Counted from the first letter of the stretch, positions 1 through 13,487 are shown. The stretch is 64,000 bases of DNA from Cryptomeria japonica (GCF_030272615.1 NC_081408.1:335078793-335142792); one strand, 5' to 3'. The notes: a model not told the origin generated them from the sequence alone. Numbers and translations: made by a program.

Positions 1-2996
1 GGCTTTCTACGGAAGGGTCGTCTAGTGAATTAACTCATGTTGATGGATACATTTGGTTACCTTGATCCTTCATATACCATAGCAAACAACTTGATAGAGA
101 AAAGTACTGTGGAATGGGTAAGACCCATTGAAGTTTTCAGTGAATCCCATTGGTCAGGTGTAATGTTAAATTCCATAACTTTTTTTTGATTTTCCCTCAA
201 CAACGTGGCATGGGCAAAGGCCATTGAAACTTCCAAGCGATGCAACTTGCAGTCAATGGTAGTGGAGAAATTGTTTAGAATGGAGTGGAAGTACTCTCAC
301 ATTTCTGCAGAAGCTTTCAACTATGCAAACAGTAGTCCAAAGCCCCCACATGCTGCATTCTTAAGCATTTCCTTGTGGCGTTGAAGAGGCTGCCATCTTC
401 CCCTTTCTACGTGGAGTTTGGGAAGCATATAAAACTATAAGAAAATGCAATTTGATAGAACCTCCCTCCTCCTGCGTGTTTTTTTTTTCAGACTATGGTG
501 GAGTGTATTGGTAGGCATAAGGTTCACGTGGTATGGTGGAGGAGTTTTGCAGAGATCTCTCGGCCAACATCTTCCCCTCCTCTATGTAGAATGGTGTTGG
601 AAAAGCTTTAGAAATCTCCAAGGCAATGAAATTGGTAGGTATTTTTCCCCTTTGCTAGCATCCTCCCTTCAAGTGGAGTGGAGTATAGGAAATGGAGAAA
701 ATGTTAAACCATAGCAATGTCTCTCCCTCCTTCGTGGTATGCGGTTAGAAGATGTAGTAAAACTCTCAAGCATAATGCAATTCATGAGGTTTTTAATGTG
801 AAGTCCCTACGTGGAGAGTGGGGAAGGTCAAAATCAATATAATCTGTAGGTGTGGAGCCCAAATTTTCCACACATGGTTTAGAATGCATAAAAGTTTTCA
901 AACAAAATGGCAATGTGCAGGTGTGAGCCAAAGTCCATGGCCATTTCTAGAGTCCCTCTCTTGAGTGGCATTGAAGTCTGCAGATGAGGGTTTCAAAAAC
1001 TCAAGTGAACACCATTGGCCCTATTAAAAGCCTTCAACATGCAGTTTCAGGCTAAAAGGTATTATCCCACATTCATTGGGGAAGAGAAATATTTGATATT
1101 TATAAGTAAAACTCCACTCATCCATAGTGTGAAAGCCTCAAGGCTTTTGATGAATGGTGATGGTTGGGTGCCCAAGTAGACCCCATGCGCATGGGTGAAC
1201 TTCCTAAGGTAACCAAGGAGGCTGAGTGGCAACCAGGTGGACCCCACATAGGCACAGATCTTGAGGCAATCAAGTTTTGCAGAGAATGGATGGCTTAACC
1301 AGTGAGCAGGTTGCAGAGGATCTGACGAAGTGTGTTGTTTTCCGAAGTGAAGATGCTCGCTGGTTAAGCTTTGCAAAATGGTGAAGTGTTAAATAGCCTG
1401 CAGGTTCTATGAAGATCAATGGTCGGTGTTGATTCGCAAGCCAAAGATGCTCATCGATTAAACCCTATGAAATGGCGAAAAGCTCAGGAAAGGGTGAGTT
1501 AAAGATCGAGCATGTTCCAAGGAGATTGACAATTGGCGTGATTTCAGAGCTCAAAGATGCATGCTCGTTAGCAATTGTGAAATGGCAAAAGAAAGGTGGT
1601 AGGTCTAGGTGGAGGTCTAGCTTGTGGGTCCCGTTGAGGTGGCGATGATATGGCTGACAAGCAAGAAGACAAGTGACGTACACGTGGCAGTGATGTGGCA
1701 GACACATGGCAGATTGATGAGGTGTCATCCGAGGTGGTGTGTAGTGGACCCTATTAGTGAATTAGAGGCTACCACATGGCATGGTGTCAGGCCAAAATCA
1801 GGGAAAAATCAAAGTTAAAATCAATTTAAATATATAGTTGTAACTATATAAGAAAGTGAAAAATTGAAATGATGTGCACATAAAGTGGATTAATTCACCC
1901 AGAGGTCCATTTTTGGTCAAATAGGCAAGTAGTATATATTGCCGGAAAGCTCTTGGAATGAGGAATCCAATCATGTAGTTAATTGTAACTAATTTCAGAT
2001 ATTTTGAGAGTAGTTTCCATGGGAAAGAGAAAGGAAATGAAATTTAGATGGAAAAAGAGACACTTGGCAATTTCAGTTGCAGACCTAACCTTTTTCCCTC
2101 CTCTTCTTATTCCATTTTCTTCTCAATTGTAAGGGTTCCAGAATTTTGGAGGAAGTGCTCCAGTTTTCATGGCTTCCATTTTTGAATTTCTTGACCCAAA
2201 TGTGTAAATTACTATGGATATTTTTAGGGTATAGAGGTTACATGGCAGGATAGTAGATTGTTTTCTAATTGCAGGTCTTACTTGTGTGAGGCATGAGTAA
2301 ATTTCCCATAATATTGTCTCTGTGCATGTATTTCATTGTTATGAATTGAATCCTCAAGGAGGATATAATTTGTCATCTCAAGGAGTATGTATGATTATTT
2401 GTAGGCATTCTTCAGTGAAGAGTTTAAATTCTATAATCAGTCATAAACAATGGAATGTGTCCCACATCTGATAATTTTGTGAATAAATTGAGTAATGCAT
2501 TAGTATAAGGTATTAATGCAGGGATATCTTGTAAGAAAAATAAACTTGCAGCTATGGATGCACATTTGCAGTTCTGTGTGTGACTCTATTGCCCAATGAA
2601 CAAGGCACTAGTCTAGCAAATTTGGGGGTAGTTTCAAATTTACAAATTAAAGAGAAATCTATTTCCCTTTATGTTTAGGGGTTTGTATTGTATCCTTCCC
2701 AAGTTCTATTTCACCCATTATTTGTACAAGATCTAGCCAATCTGTATGTGTTAGCTAATTTGTTAAGCTTGTGGAATGGTTTATCTGCTTCATTGATGCT
2801 ATCATGGTGAGTAAATGAGTTTGATTCAGTGCATCAAAAGGGTGTCCCCCCCTACGTCTAGCAGAACCTGAAGTGCAGGAGGATCATTTAGGGTCCTATG
2901 TTATGTTGTCCAAGCCCTGATGTGTTTCATAGACTAAAATTGGTCATTTCATAGAAGGATTGCAGGTGAACCTGGGTTAATCAATTTTGATGAACA
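1..2996 (+). repeat. 5' LTR of the gag-only element (left edge outside window)
   Basis: It aligns with 7989-10955 throughout, at about 93% by hand over the first ~178 bases. Both copies end in the shared bases TCAATTTTGATGAACA and then diverge. This copy carries about 40 bases near 2240-2283 that the 3' LTR lacks. Short open frames here (for example 445-714, matched by 8433-8702) are carried by both LTRs and have no recognisable domain, so I do not call them genes. Confidence 0.8.
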
Positions 2997-3003
2997 ACAA
3001 AAA

Positions 3004-3021
3004 TGGTGACTCTGCTGGGGA
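3004..3021 (+). promoter_or_regulatory. Putative primer-binding site
   Basis: The sequence TGGTGACTCTGCTGGGGA lies 7 bases after the 5' LTR end. It resembles the tRNA-Arg-type primer sites of Tat/Ogre gypsy elements. Position and resemblance are the only evidence, and the match to a tRNA 3' end was not computed. The following ~940 bases up to 3960 are an untranslated leader in which I see no gene. Confidence 0.5.
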
Positions 3022-3960
3022 AGCTGAATAGAAATTGCCTAATTTCATCCAATTAGTCAGTCCATTGTGTATGCATAGAGTTTGAAATTGATTTTATGGT
3101 GAAGAGAATGTTCCTTTTTTTGGATCTATAGAATGATATGTTTTTCATGTCATATTTTATAAAAGAGTAATAGTAAATTCATGTTGTTGAGTTGTGAGTA
3201 AGTCCTCGCAGTTGTATGCAAACTTTTCCCCAATTCCTTATTGGGTGGCGACTCTATGGTTCATACCAGTGTTGAATGTCCTTTCAATTAGTATTGCATT
3301 AGGTTTTTATGGTTCGATGTATAGTGTAGAGATATGAGCTATCACTGCTAATACAGATTTACAGATAAATTCTTCATCATAAAAGTTTTATAAAAAGTGC
3401 AGTAGCAAGATACACATAGATGTTGTGTTGACTATTCCCAAATCTATGTGTTTGTGGCCTAGAAGAATGTTTATTGCAGCAAGATTGAAGGAGACATTAA
3501 AGAATTTAAATATGTGTTGAATGGCTTTCTACTATTCAAAATATCCTCTATGTAAGAGGTGGCAACTCTGAGATAAAAAACCGTGCTGAAAGTTGAAATT
3601 AATCTTCAGATCTACAAGTCCTACAGCTGCAAACACCCAGGTATTTTCAGAAGTTTCAATGCAAGACATCTCTTCTAAAAATTTGAAAGAGCAAAATAGT
3701 TTTCCTATCTAGTTTTTTGCACTTTGTTGAAAGGGAAGAAGATCAAAAAATATTTGCATATTCAAAGTGTTGTTAAGTTTCAGGATCTTATATGTTTTCC
3801 TATGATATGCAAGTATCCATGAGTTTTATGTCAAAAAGTGAAGAAGGTAAATCTGTAGCTTGACATATTTAAAATTTGTTGAACTTTTGGTGGGGTTGTG
3901 TATGAAGTTTGAGAAGTCACAATGTGCAGTTAATTAGTTCAGCCCCAATCTTATTCACAT

Positions 3961-6387
3961 ATGACCATCCCTAGTGAATTGTCACAACTGTATAATAGGA
4001 GAAGTTTCATCATGAACCATTATGCTTCTCTGAGCTTTGAAGGTATTCTAGGTTACCCAGATCCCATACCCATAGAGATTAGAAAGTATTTGCCCATATT
4101 TAGTGGGAAGAAATCAGAATTAGCATGTCAACATGTGAAAAGATTTTCAGATTTGATGGGAGAGTTTGAAATTTGTCAAGAAGATGTGTGCATGAAGTTA
4201 TTTGTTCAATCACTGAAAGAGGATGCAAGGGATTGGTTTTCCTTTTTGCCGGCAGATTGTATTTCCTCATGGGAAGAATTAGTTTCAGATTTCATAGACC
4301 AATTTGCTGAAAAGGTGAGTGATTGTGATTTGTTGAAAGAGTTCACGTACATACAAATCAAGGAAGATGAATTGGTACCAACATTTAATATCAGGTTTTC
4401 ACAAACATTGTCTAAAATTTCCAGGAAGTATAAGTTTGATGATAAAGTATATCTGGATATTTATATGAGTCCTTTTGGTAAGAAGATGGGTTTCCTATTG
4501 AGAAACAAAGAACCCAAAACTTTGTATGAAGCTTTTAACACAACTAGGGACATTGAAAATAATTTGAAATTTGGGATCTCAAAGAGATTTGTGTTTGTTG
4601 TTGTGTCTTGTCAAAGTACCTTCAATGGTGAAATACCATGTGAAGCTAAACAAATCATTCCTTGTCAAGGTGCATCTAGCTCTGCTATTCCAAACGTTTT
4701 TGTTGATGCATGTGATTCAAATTTAGATGAGAGTCAAGAATCTCTGCTGTCAATGCCAGTTGTCTCTCATAGTAATGATGGAATGATCAGTGGGAAATGT
4801 TGTGATAATGCTAGTACAAAGATAGATATATATAAAGGATATGTACTGTTTGATTTGTATGCCAGTTATGTTGATTATGTGACTGTAAATTATCAAGTAA
4901 ATCATGCATCTCTCAAGGATAATAATAATGAAATTAATGATGATGATGACCATTAATCTTTACATGTTGCTGATGTATTTGATGTTGCAATACCAAATAC
5001 TGAGGGATCACCAAATGTTGTCAATTATGCAAGTGAAAATGTGCAATATGTTGTAAATCAGATTTCAATTAAGTCTGATAAAACTAAAAATGAAATTGTG
5101 GATGATGTTGATAGTGTTTTCAATGCCAGTATACCTAGTGATGAATGTGTTTCAGAATGGAGTGGTGTTGCTGATTATGAGGACACTGAGTTCAATTTTC
5201 AGCACTGTGAAGGCATGCAAATGTATAGTGAAGATCAATTTCAGAATGAGAGTGATCTTGGCATGAGTTATCCACTTTCTTATGATCAGCAAATGAATGT
5301 CAGTTATGTAGCTGATGATGGCTATGAGAACTCTTATTATTCATCTTGTGAAGATGATATAAGAGGAGACCAAGTTATATACTTCAGTCATGAATCTAAA
5401 ATCAAAAGTATTTTTGAAGATAAAAATATATGTGACAGTGTGGATAATGTTTTATTTTCAGATTTAAGTGAACTTGTATTTGAATGTTTTCAAAATTTGA
5501 CATACCATGAAGAGGATGTGAATGTTGATAGTATGCTTGAACCAGATGTGGAGTTCTTTGCCTTTGGTACGAATGTTCATAGTGCTGACCTCATTGATGT
5601 ACATGTTGAAGTTTCCCCTTATGATGAACAAATTTGTAATGTTGAGGAAGTTCCAAACAATAGTAGCATGTGTTGTAAAATTTTACTTCATGATTAAGAT
5701 AAGAGGCATGGGTTGTGTGATGACTACTTCAGACCACAAATGGAAGTTTTTCAGGTGGATGTAAGTCTGAATGAGAAAGACTTAGCTGAGGATTTGTTTC
5801 AGCCAGAGGTATGCATTCTTTTCCATGATAGGGATATTGAGGATGCGGATGTGTTGAGTTTGATGAACAAGGATAGTATAGAGTGTGATCAGCATAGTGA
5901 AGTATCACATCTGGATCGTGATATTTATGTTCCTTATTTGCATCAATTGGTTAGTAATGCCCCCAATTCTATGACTTTAAATGATAATAAGGTGTGTGCT
6001 GATGAGAATTACAATGTTGAGATTGAATGCTTTATTTTTGAAGTTCAACATGATGATGCCTTTGCAAATGATAGAATTGATTGGGATAGTGAAATGTATG
6101 GCAGCTTGTGGGAAGACCTCTATTGTGTTTTGTCTCATGATTTCACTTTTGTTGAAATAGTGTGTGATTACAAAGTTCAAAATCAAACATAAGGTATGCA
6201 CACAAGCTGTTATAGTAATGAGATGAAAGAGGTTGATTATAAGGATTATGCTCAATTGTTATTGAAAGGTACCTTTGTTTGGATCATGATGTCTGGTGAT
6301 GAGAATCAAATTTTTGACAAAGGTAAATACTTAGGAAAGTGGAGCAGTTTATATTCAGTTGCCAGTATGTTTGTATATCTTGTATAG
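3961..6387 (+). pseudogene. gag: Gag-like polyprotein of the non-autonomous element, with three in-frame TAA stops
   Basis: One reading frame runs from ATG 3961 to TAG 6385-6387, 809 codons. It is interrupted only by TAA at 4954-4956, 5695-5697 and 6190-6192, with no frameshift. The first part (about residues 30-200) is a retrotransposon gag domain, with the hallmark pattern ARDWFSFLP...SWEELVSDFIDQFAE and a later LCR-like stretch. This is the capsid-forming region that packages element RNA. The remainder is very acidic (many Asp, Glu, Tyr and Ser), has no zinc knuckle or enzymatic motif, and belongs to no family I recognise. Each TAA could derive from CAA (Gln) by one C-to-T change. It is either a decayed gene or, less likely, a chain of readthrough stops. 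The gag assignment is firm for the first third and inferred for the rest. Confidence 0.7.
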
Positions 6388-7986
6388 TTGCTTTGCTTCA
6401 GTTGTGTGGTTTTCAATAAAGTGCCCTACTATTTGGGTAGAATAAGGAGCCCTTTGTTTTTCAGAAGAGAAGAGATGTTGTCCGGTTTTGGGTGGTATGC
6501 TTAACCATTGATTCTAGATTCTTGTGTTGATCTTTCTATTAGCCATCACCAGTCAGAGCCATTGTTGGGACTCATTAAATTTGAGTCAACTTTTGAGCCC
6601 CATTTCAAAATTTTGATATTGCATTTTCATAAAGGCACCTAATCTCATTCAGGTGGCCTAGTTGGAAAGGGGGTAGAATAGAGCCAATTATTTTTCAAAG
6701 GGTAAGACTTTGGAAACTTGTTGTACACCTTTCATTTGACCTATGCAGTGATGTGCAACTTTCAGATTTTAGTTTGGATCAATTTATCAGGTACCCATTC
6801 CAACGGGGTGAGCTGAAAGTGCATTTTAGGCACAAATGCAGATTTTACCAAGTAGCCTATTTTGAGTGTTTATAACTTTTGCTCTGTTGATCTTCATGGA
6901 AAAATTCAAGATGGATTCAGTTCTATTCATAAATGTGAGTCAGCATACAAATTTTCAAATCCTTATGAATCCATTTGCTTAGTTTTCAAAGCTCAATCCG
7001 TTTGTAGTTGGTGTGGTTTGACAAGTCCCTGTTTCAACTCCTAGTAGGAGCCCCATTTTACATAAGTGTAAAAGTTTCCTCAATGAATTTCATGTTAGAG
7101 TGTTTATTCCAGGCTATTGTTCATATAAATGACAAGCTATGTTTCAAATTTCAAGCTCCTACCAATCCGTTTGATTGGTTTTCAAAAGGGTTGCTCGAGC
7201 CATCTATTTCAGGGATCCGTACTTTCATTGTCATATCAGTCAAAGTTGCTATTTTCATGAGCGCACCATTTGCACCCAGTCAGACTTTTGGTTGAAATGA
7301 GTATTCAAAGATTTGATATGTACTTCAAGGTGCCTATGCCTCAAATTTGAGGGTCTGCGGAGATCGTTTGATATTTTTAAGAAGGCATCATGAGTTGCCT
7401 GGGCATTGACTTCATTAGGTTCACAGTATTGACAAAGCCACTTGGTCATTTTTGACGATTAATATCTCTTCACTTAGGATTCATCTAGAGAAACCGTTTG
7501 GTAGAGTTCATGCTTGTATACCAGAGTACATGCCTGTCAGATGGTGAGGTCCAGAAAGGTGTTTTGACCAGTTTGAAAATTATGTCTTTGCAATTAAATG
7601 CAAAAATGTGGCATAAGCGTCTGAAAGTTGCAAAACTCAGTTTGATGATCTGAAAATGGTACCGATCAATTCTAGAGGTATGTTTAAGGTTCCCGAAACT
7701 TTTTGAAGGTCAGTTGCATGAAAACAAAAGAAAATTTAGTCAGACCCACTTTGGGGTCCGACTTGGCTCATGCCCGATGGTCTTGAATTCATGGTAATGT
7801 ATATCAATGTCAGCTCGACTGCAGTTCGCTAGTAGGATGGTGAGAGGTGACTTCAGTTTACTTGTCGTTTATGGATTAAATGGATGTATATCTTTCATAC
7901 TAGTTGTAAACCTCAAATAATTTGAAGAAATGTCAAATTTACCAATATATTATTAAGTGAAAAATGGAAGCGAAAGTAGTAGATTT
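6388..7986 (+). other. 3' untranslated interior of the gag-only element
   Basis: About 1.6 kb between the gag frame and the 3' LTR. Only short random open frames occur and no domain is recognisable. A purine-rich stretch at about 7957-7978 is the best polypurine-tract candidate but does not abut the LTR start cleanly, so the exact LTR edge is uncertain. Confidence 0.5.
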
Positions 7987-10955
7987 TGGGCTTTCAAGGG
8001 AAGGGTCATCTAGTGAAGTAACTCATGTTGATGGATACATTTGGTTACCTTGATCCTTAATATACCATAGCAAACAACTTCATAGAGAAAAGTGGTGTGG
8101 AATGGGTAAGACCCATTGAAGTTTTCAGCGAATCCCATTGGTTAGGTGTAATGCCAAATTCCATAACTTTTGTTTGATTTTCCCTCAATAGCGTGGCATG
8201 GGAAAAGGCCATTGAAACTTACAAGAAATGCAACTTGCAAGAAATGGTGGTGGAGAAATTGTTTAGAATGGAGTGGAACTACTCTCACATTTATGCAGAA
8301 GCTTTCAACTATGCAAACAATAGTCCAAAGTCCCCACGTGCTACATTCTGAAGCATTTCCCTATGGCATTGAAGAGGCTGCCATCTTCCCCTTTCTACAT
8401 GGAGTTTGGGGAGTATATAAAACTATAAGAAAATGCAATTTGACAGAGCCTCCCTCCTCCTACGTGTTTCTTTTTTCAAACTGTGGCAGAGTGTATTGAC
8501 AGGCATAAGGTTCATGTGGTATGGTGGAGGAGTTTTGCAGAGATCTCTCAGCCAACATCTTCCCCTCCTCTGCGTAGAATGGTGTTGGAAAAGCTTTAGA
8601 AAGCTCCAAGGCAATGAAATTGGTAGGTGTTTTTCCCCTTTTCTAGTATCCTCCCTTCACGTGGAGTGGAGTATAGGAAATGTAGAAAATGTTGAACCAT
8701 AGCAATGTCTCTCCCTCCTGCGTGGTATGTGGTTAGAAGTTGTAGTAAAACTCTCAAGAATAATGCAATTCATGAGGTGTTTAATGTGAAGTCCCTATGT
8801 GGAGAGTGGGGAAGGTCAAAATCAATGTAATTTGCAGGTGTGGAGCCCAAATTTCCCATGCATGGTTTAGAATGCAAAACAATTTTCAAACTAAATGGCA
8901 ATGTGTAGGTGTGAGCCAAATTCCACGGCCATTTCTAGAGTCCTCCTCTTGAGTGGCATTGAAGTCTGCAGATGAGGGTTTCAAAAACTCAAGCAAACAA
9001 CATTGGTGCCATTAAAAGCCTTCAACATGCAATTTCAGGCTAAAAGGTATTACCCCATATTCATTGGGGAAGAGAAATATTTGATATTTATAACTAAAAC
9101 TCCACTCATCCATAGTGTGAAAGCCTCAAGGCTTTTGACGAATGATGTCGGTTGGGCACCCAAGTGGACCCCATGCATGTAGGCACACTTCCTGAGGTGA
9201 CCAAGGAGGCTAAGTGGTGACTAGGTGGAACCCACAAAGGCATGGATCCTAAGGCAGGCAAGTTCTATAGAGAATGGACGGCTTAAGCAGTGAGCAGGTT
9301 GCAGAGGATCCGATGAAGCGCGTTGTTTCGTGAAGCAGAGATGCTCACTGGTTAAGCTTCGTGAAATGCCGAAGTGTTAAAGAGCCTATAGGTTCCATGA
9401 AGATTGACGGTCGGCATTGATTCACAAGCGAAAGATGCTCGCTAGTTAAACCCTGCGAAATGCTGTAAAGCTCAGGAAAGGGCGAGTTAAAGATCGAGCA
9501 TGTTCCAAGGAGATTGACATTTGGCTTGATTTCGGAGCCCAAAGATACATGTCCTTTAGCCATTGCGAAATGGAAAAAGATAGGTGGCAGGTCCAGGTGG
9601 AGGTCCAGCTCATGGGTCTCGTTGAGGTGTCGCTGAGGTGGCGATGATGTGGCCGACAAGCAAGCAGACAAGTGGCATACATGTGGCAGTGACATGGCAG
9701 ACACGTGGTAGATTGATGAGGTGTCATCCAAGGAGGCACCCAGTGGACCCTATCAACGAATTAGAGGTTGCCAGGTGGCAGGGCATCAAGCCAAAATCAG
9801 GGAAAAATCAAAGTTAAAATCAATTTAAATATATAGTTGAAACTAAATAAGAAATTGAAAAATTTAAATGATATGCACATAAAGTGGATTAATTTGCCCA
9901 AAGGTCCATTTTTGGTCAGATAGGCAAGTATTATATATCGCCGGAAAGCTCTTGGAATGAGGAATCTAGTCATGTAGTTAATTTTAACCAATTTGGGCTA
10001 TTTTGAGAGAATCTTCCATTGGAAAGAGAAAGGAAATGAAATTCAGTTGGAAAAAGAGACACTTGGCAATTTCGGTTGCAGACCTAATCTTTTTCCCTCC
10101 TCTTCTTATTCCATTTTCTTCTCAATTGTAAGGGTTCCAAAATTTTGGAGGAAGTGCTCCAATTTTCATGGCTTCCATTTCTGAATTTCTTGACCCAAAT
10201 GTGTAAATTACTATGGATCTTTTCAGGGTATAGAGGTTACTTGTGTTAGGCATGAGTAAATTTCCCATAATATTGTCTATGTGCATGTATTTCATTGTTA
10301 TGAATTGAATCCTCAAGGAGGCTATGATTTGTCATCTCAAGGAGATTGTATGATTGTTTGTAGGCATTCTTCAGTGAAGAGTTTAAATTCTATAATCAGT
10401 CATAAACAATGGAATGTGTCCTAGATCAGATAATTTTGAGAATAAACTGAGTAATGCATTAGTATAAGGTATTAATGCAGGGATATCTTGTAAGGAAAAC
10501 ACACTTGCAGCTATGGATGCACATTTGCAATTCTGTGTGTGACTCTATTGCCCAATGAACAAGGCACTAGTCTTGCAAATTTGGCAATAGTTTCAGATTT
10601 ACAAATTAAAGACAAATCTATTTCCCTTTATGTTTAGGGGTTTGTATTGTATCCTTCCCAAGCTCTATTTCACCCATTATTTGTACAAGATCTAGCCAAT
10701 CTGTATGTGTTACCTAATTTGTTGAGCTTATGGAATGGTTTATCTACTTCATTGATGCGGTCATGGTAAGTAAATGAGTTTGATTTAGTGCATCAAAAGG
10801 GTGTCCCCCCCTAGGTCTAGCAGAACGTGAAGTGCAAGAGGATCATTTAGGATCCTATGTTATGTTGTCCAAGCCCTGATGTGTTTCATAGACTGAAATT
10901 GGCCGTTTCATAAAAGGATTGTAGGTGAACTTGGGTTAATCAATTTTGATGAACA
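7987..10955 (+). repeat. 3' LTR of the gag-only element
   Basis: Direct repeat of 1-2996. I set the start at the TG of TGGGCTTTC, and the end at ...GATGAACA, where the copies diverge into the downstream flank. It lacks a ~40-base piece present in the 5' LTR near 2240-2283. About 12 differences in the first ~178 aligned bases, many of them C/T or G/A, suggest a moderately old insertion. Confidence 0.75.
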
Positions 10956-11550
10956 ACTGACTCTTTCACATCTCAAATTGTATCTATGAATGTATATATT
11001 CCATTACTAAGTGATCTCTCTTATATACGCTTATAACTTGCTCATCATGTCAACCTTCACAATGAAAATAAACATATCAGCTTCCTCCCAGATCATAAAG
11101 TTAATTACAAATTATCTCGATGATCTTAGTTGATGTTGACCTGGCACGCTACCTTCAATTCCTCAAATGACTTTATCAAGTCTTATAATATGAATTACCA
11201 GTATGAAGAGTAACTGGCTAACAAGTGTAAACCATAGGGTGTATACCAGTTGGCCTTATCTAGACAAAATGATAAAGTGATGAGTTCAGATGAAGAAATA
11301 CAATCTCCTGAAGATGAGTTGCCATCAATGGCAACCCAAAACACAATTCACATTATAGGGTGACTACTAGATGAGTGTCGATTGCCAACACGATGTACCA
11401 AATACCAATATCTATTCCAAGCCTTAGCATCATCTCATTCAGGGCAACCTCGTATGATCAATGAAAAATTTGCCTCCCTATCGTGACTTTCTTGTCCTTT
11501 ATCTTTTTCTCTACTTTAGCTTTGCATCTCTTTGAAGAGACATGCTTGCT
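10956..11550. other. Flank with no recognisable gene
   Basis: This lies between the gag-only element and the polypurine tract at 11551. It may be the 3' interior of the gypsy-type fragment that follows, because it directly precedes that element's tract, but no coding domain remains. Confidence 0.3.
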
Positions 11551-12651
11551 AAAGTGGGGGCAAAATGTAGTGTCAAAAATCTCACCCATTGGTGATAAAT
11601 GTGACAAATGGTGCCTTCCCCATGTCGTTGGAGGCTGGACTCTACCATCTTGTCCTTTTGTCCACTTAGACTATCTTTGTCAGCTCTGGCCAAAGTATTA
11701 CCAACTTCGCCAACCTATCACCTTCGGGGACACAGGTGCAGTGCAGAGATAGCCACACGACTTCCTAGCATCCCATGAATATAACAGTATACATGTGGTC
11801 ATTTGAGCATTACACCTATGCTTGGAAGGAATCATAACACCTCTGCATGCGCCCACCGACATTCAAATTCTATTTCAAGCCTTTATCTTTCATGTTAGAG
11901 GCATTTGAGGGGATTCCTTTTGGCATTTTTGTATTCCTTCTTGCTGGTTAAGCTCTTGGAGATTATTTTGGAGAACATATCCATTGTTGCAACACTTCAA
12001 GCACTTCACACCAGCACTCCAATGATCATTCGTGGAAGGGGAGTCTACTCAAACCTCTCTTTTTCACTTTCTAGTCTTTATTTCCAACCTCGTATTGCAT
12101 TATCTATTATATTTATCATCTCTCTTTTCTTGTGGCTTCTTGGTTTGTTCATGGAGGTTGAAACACCAAAATGGGGGTTTGACTTAGGTAGACTCCAAAA
12201 CACAACCCTAACATTTTCCTCTCTCATATGTGTGTAGGAATATTATCGTGAGGAGGCCATCAAGTTGCGAGAGGTTTCAAAGCATGTCTCATTGTAACGT
12301 TTACATTATTTTCCTTGCACTCTCCTATTTTGATTCGTAATCTATATTTATTAATAGTTCAACACCCTTTTCTTGTTTTGGCATTTTCTATTAGTACATC
12401 CTAGACTCTCTATCGATATTATGCACTCCATCTATATAGGATAGTGTGGCGCACTAGTGTCCTAGCTTTGTGTGCTTGTCCTAAAGACAGAGGCTCTGCA
12501 GAGCTATCTAGAGACGCCTCTCGGGTGTTAAACACTTTTTTGCATGTCTATTATCCCCTGGCTCATCTTAGTGTTAGTTCAGGAGGTAACAGAGGGTTAG
12601 CTTGTCCTTGAGGATCCCTAATCCTTAAGGTGACAAATTCCCTCCCTTACA
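11551..12651 (+). mobile_element. Probable gypsy-type LTR fragment with its polypurine tract
   Basis: AAAGTGGGGGCAAAA at 11551-11565 is directly followed by TGTAGTGTCAAAAATC. This is the polypurine-tract/3'-LTR junction typical of plant gypsy elements. An LTR end is proposed at TTACA 12651, giving about 1.09 kb. No partner LTR is present in the window, so the right edge is a guess. The short open frame at 11905-12237 lies inside it, is hydrophobic, and looks like chance. Confidence 0.4.
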
Positions 12652-13418
12652 TCATTCAATTGCAACACATGTTTCATATATTTTAGTTAGTCATTTTGGA
12701 CTCTAAATTTATACATTTTTCTCAATGCCTCCTTTATCAAGGTCTCTCTATTACATCTCATTTAATCTATCTATTTGTTTCTAACCCATTTTTTTTGACA
12801 TCTAGAAAACTAATTTACATCATTTCTACTTCTACACATACACTCAATATGTGTGGATCTTGATTTGTGAGTCATTCAAATCCTTTTAACATGACAACTT
12901 CTCCCACCACATAATTCTTTTGAGCTACTAACCTAAAATTCCAATTAAATTTACCCAAATTTGACATTCTTTCTGGAAGGATGTTATATTCAATCTTATG
13001 AATGATCTAAATGTTACTTTATTTTTGACCTTTTCTAGATTATCATTTATCCATGTATTCAAAAATCGTGATCTATTCTAATATTATATTATATACTGGA
13101 GTGTAATCTAATAAGGTTGCACTACCTCATCCATAAAACCTTATAAAGTATTAGGAAATAATTTCATGTATGGTTGCATATGTATCACCCTCTCCATCTA
13201 GTAGGGGTCCTCCTTGAGGATGCAAATGTGGCTATAGTCATAATGTCTATTATAAATATTTAATCTCGATGCCCAACTCCACTCCACCAATTTTTTTATC
13301 TTGCACCTAGAGTCTATCACAACTTTTCTTTGGCTTCTTACTTATTTTAGTGAAAATATCCTCAAACATGTGATGATGAAGAATTTTTCCATGTGGAGAC
13401 TCCCTTTTAACCACGTGA
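12652..13418. other. AT-rich spacer with nothing recognised
   Basis: About 770 bases of AT-rich DNA before the 3' tail of the LINE. There is no open frame of note, no clear repeat and no RNA gene. Confidence 0.4.
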
Positions 13419-13420
13419 AT

Positions 13421-13487
13421 TTTTTTTTTCAATAAAAGTGGATTATTTCACTAAATTTTTTTATTAATATTTTTTTATTTTTTACAC
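13421..13487 (-). other. T-rich tract marking the LINE 3' (poly-A) end
   Basis: Runs of T on the plus strand, including ten in a row at the start, read as poly(A)-like on the element's sense strand. They lie about 450 bases past the end of ORF2. LINE 3' ends are normally A-rich. The exact junction is not determined. Confidence 0.5.

Larger units (their letters stand above)
1..10955 (+). mobile_element. Gag-only non-autonomous LTR retrotransposon (TR-GAG-like), 5' end cut by window edge
   Basis: Two direct repeats of about 2.97 kb (1-2996 and ~7987-10955) flank a ~5-kb interior. The interior starts with a primer-binding-like site at 3004-3021 and holds one broken gag-type reading frame at 3961-6387. 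No protease, RT, RNase H or integrase is visible on either strand between the LTRs, so the element must have relied on proteins from another element. Large LTRs with a lone gag domain match the TR-GAG class of non-autonomous plant elements. The primer site resembles those of Tat/Ogre gypsy elements, which is a weak hint of the parent lineage. The left LTR aligns from base 1, so its true start may lie just outside the window and the target duplication cannot be tested. Confidence 0.8.

Noticed and set aside
445-714. 89-codon frame matched by 8433-8702
   Set aside because: It lies inside the LTR, has no domain, and its conservation is explained by the LTR duplication.
11905-12237. 110-codon frame with hydrophobic segments, membrane-protein-like
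   Set aside because: It is inside a probable LTR and T-rich DNA naturally encodes Phe/Leu/Ser. No homology recognised.
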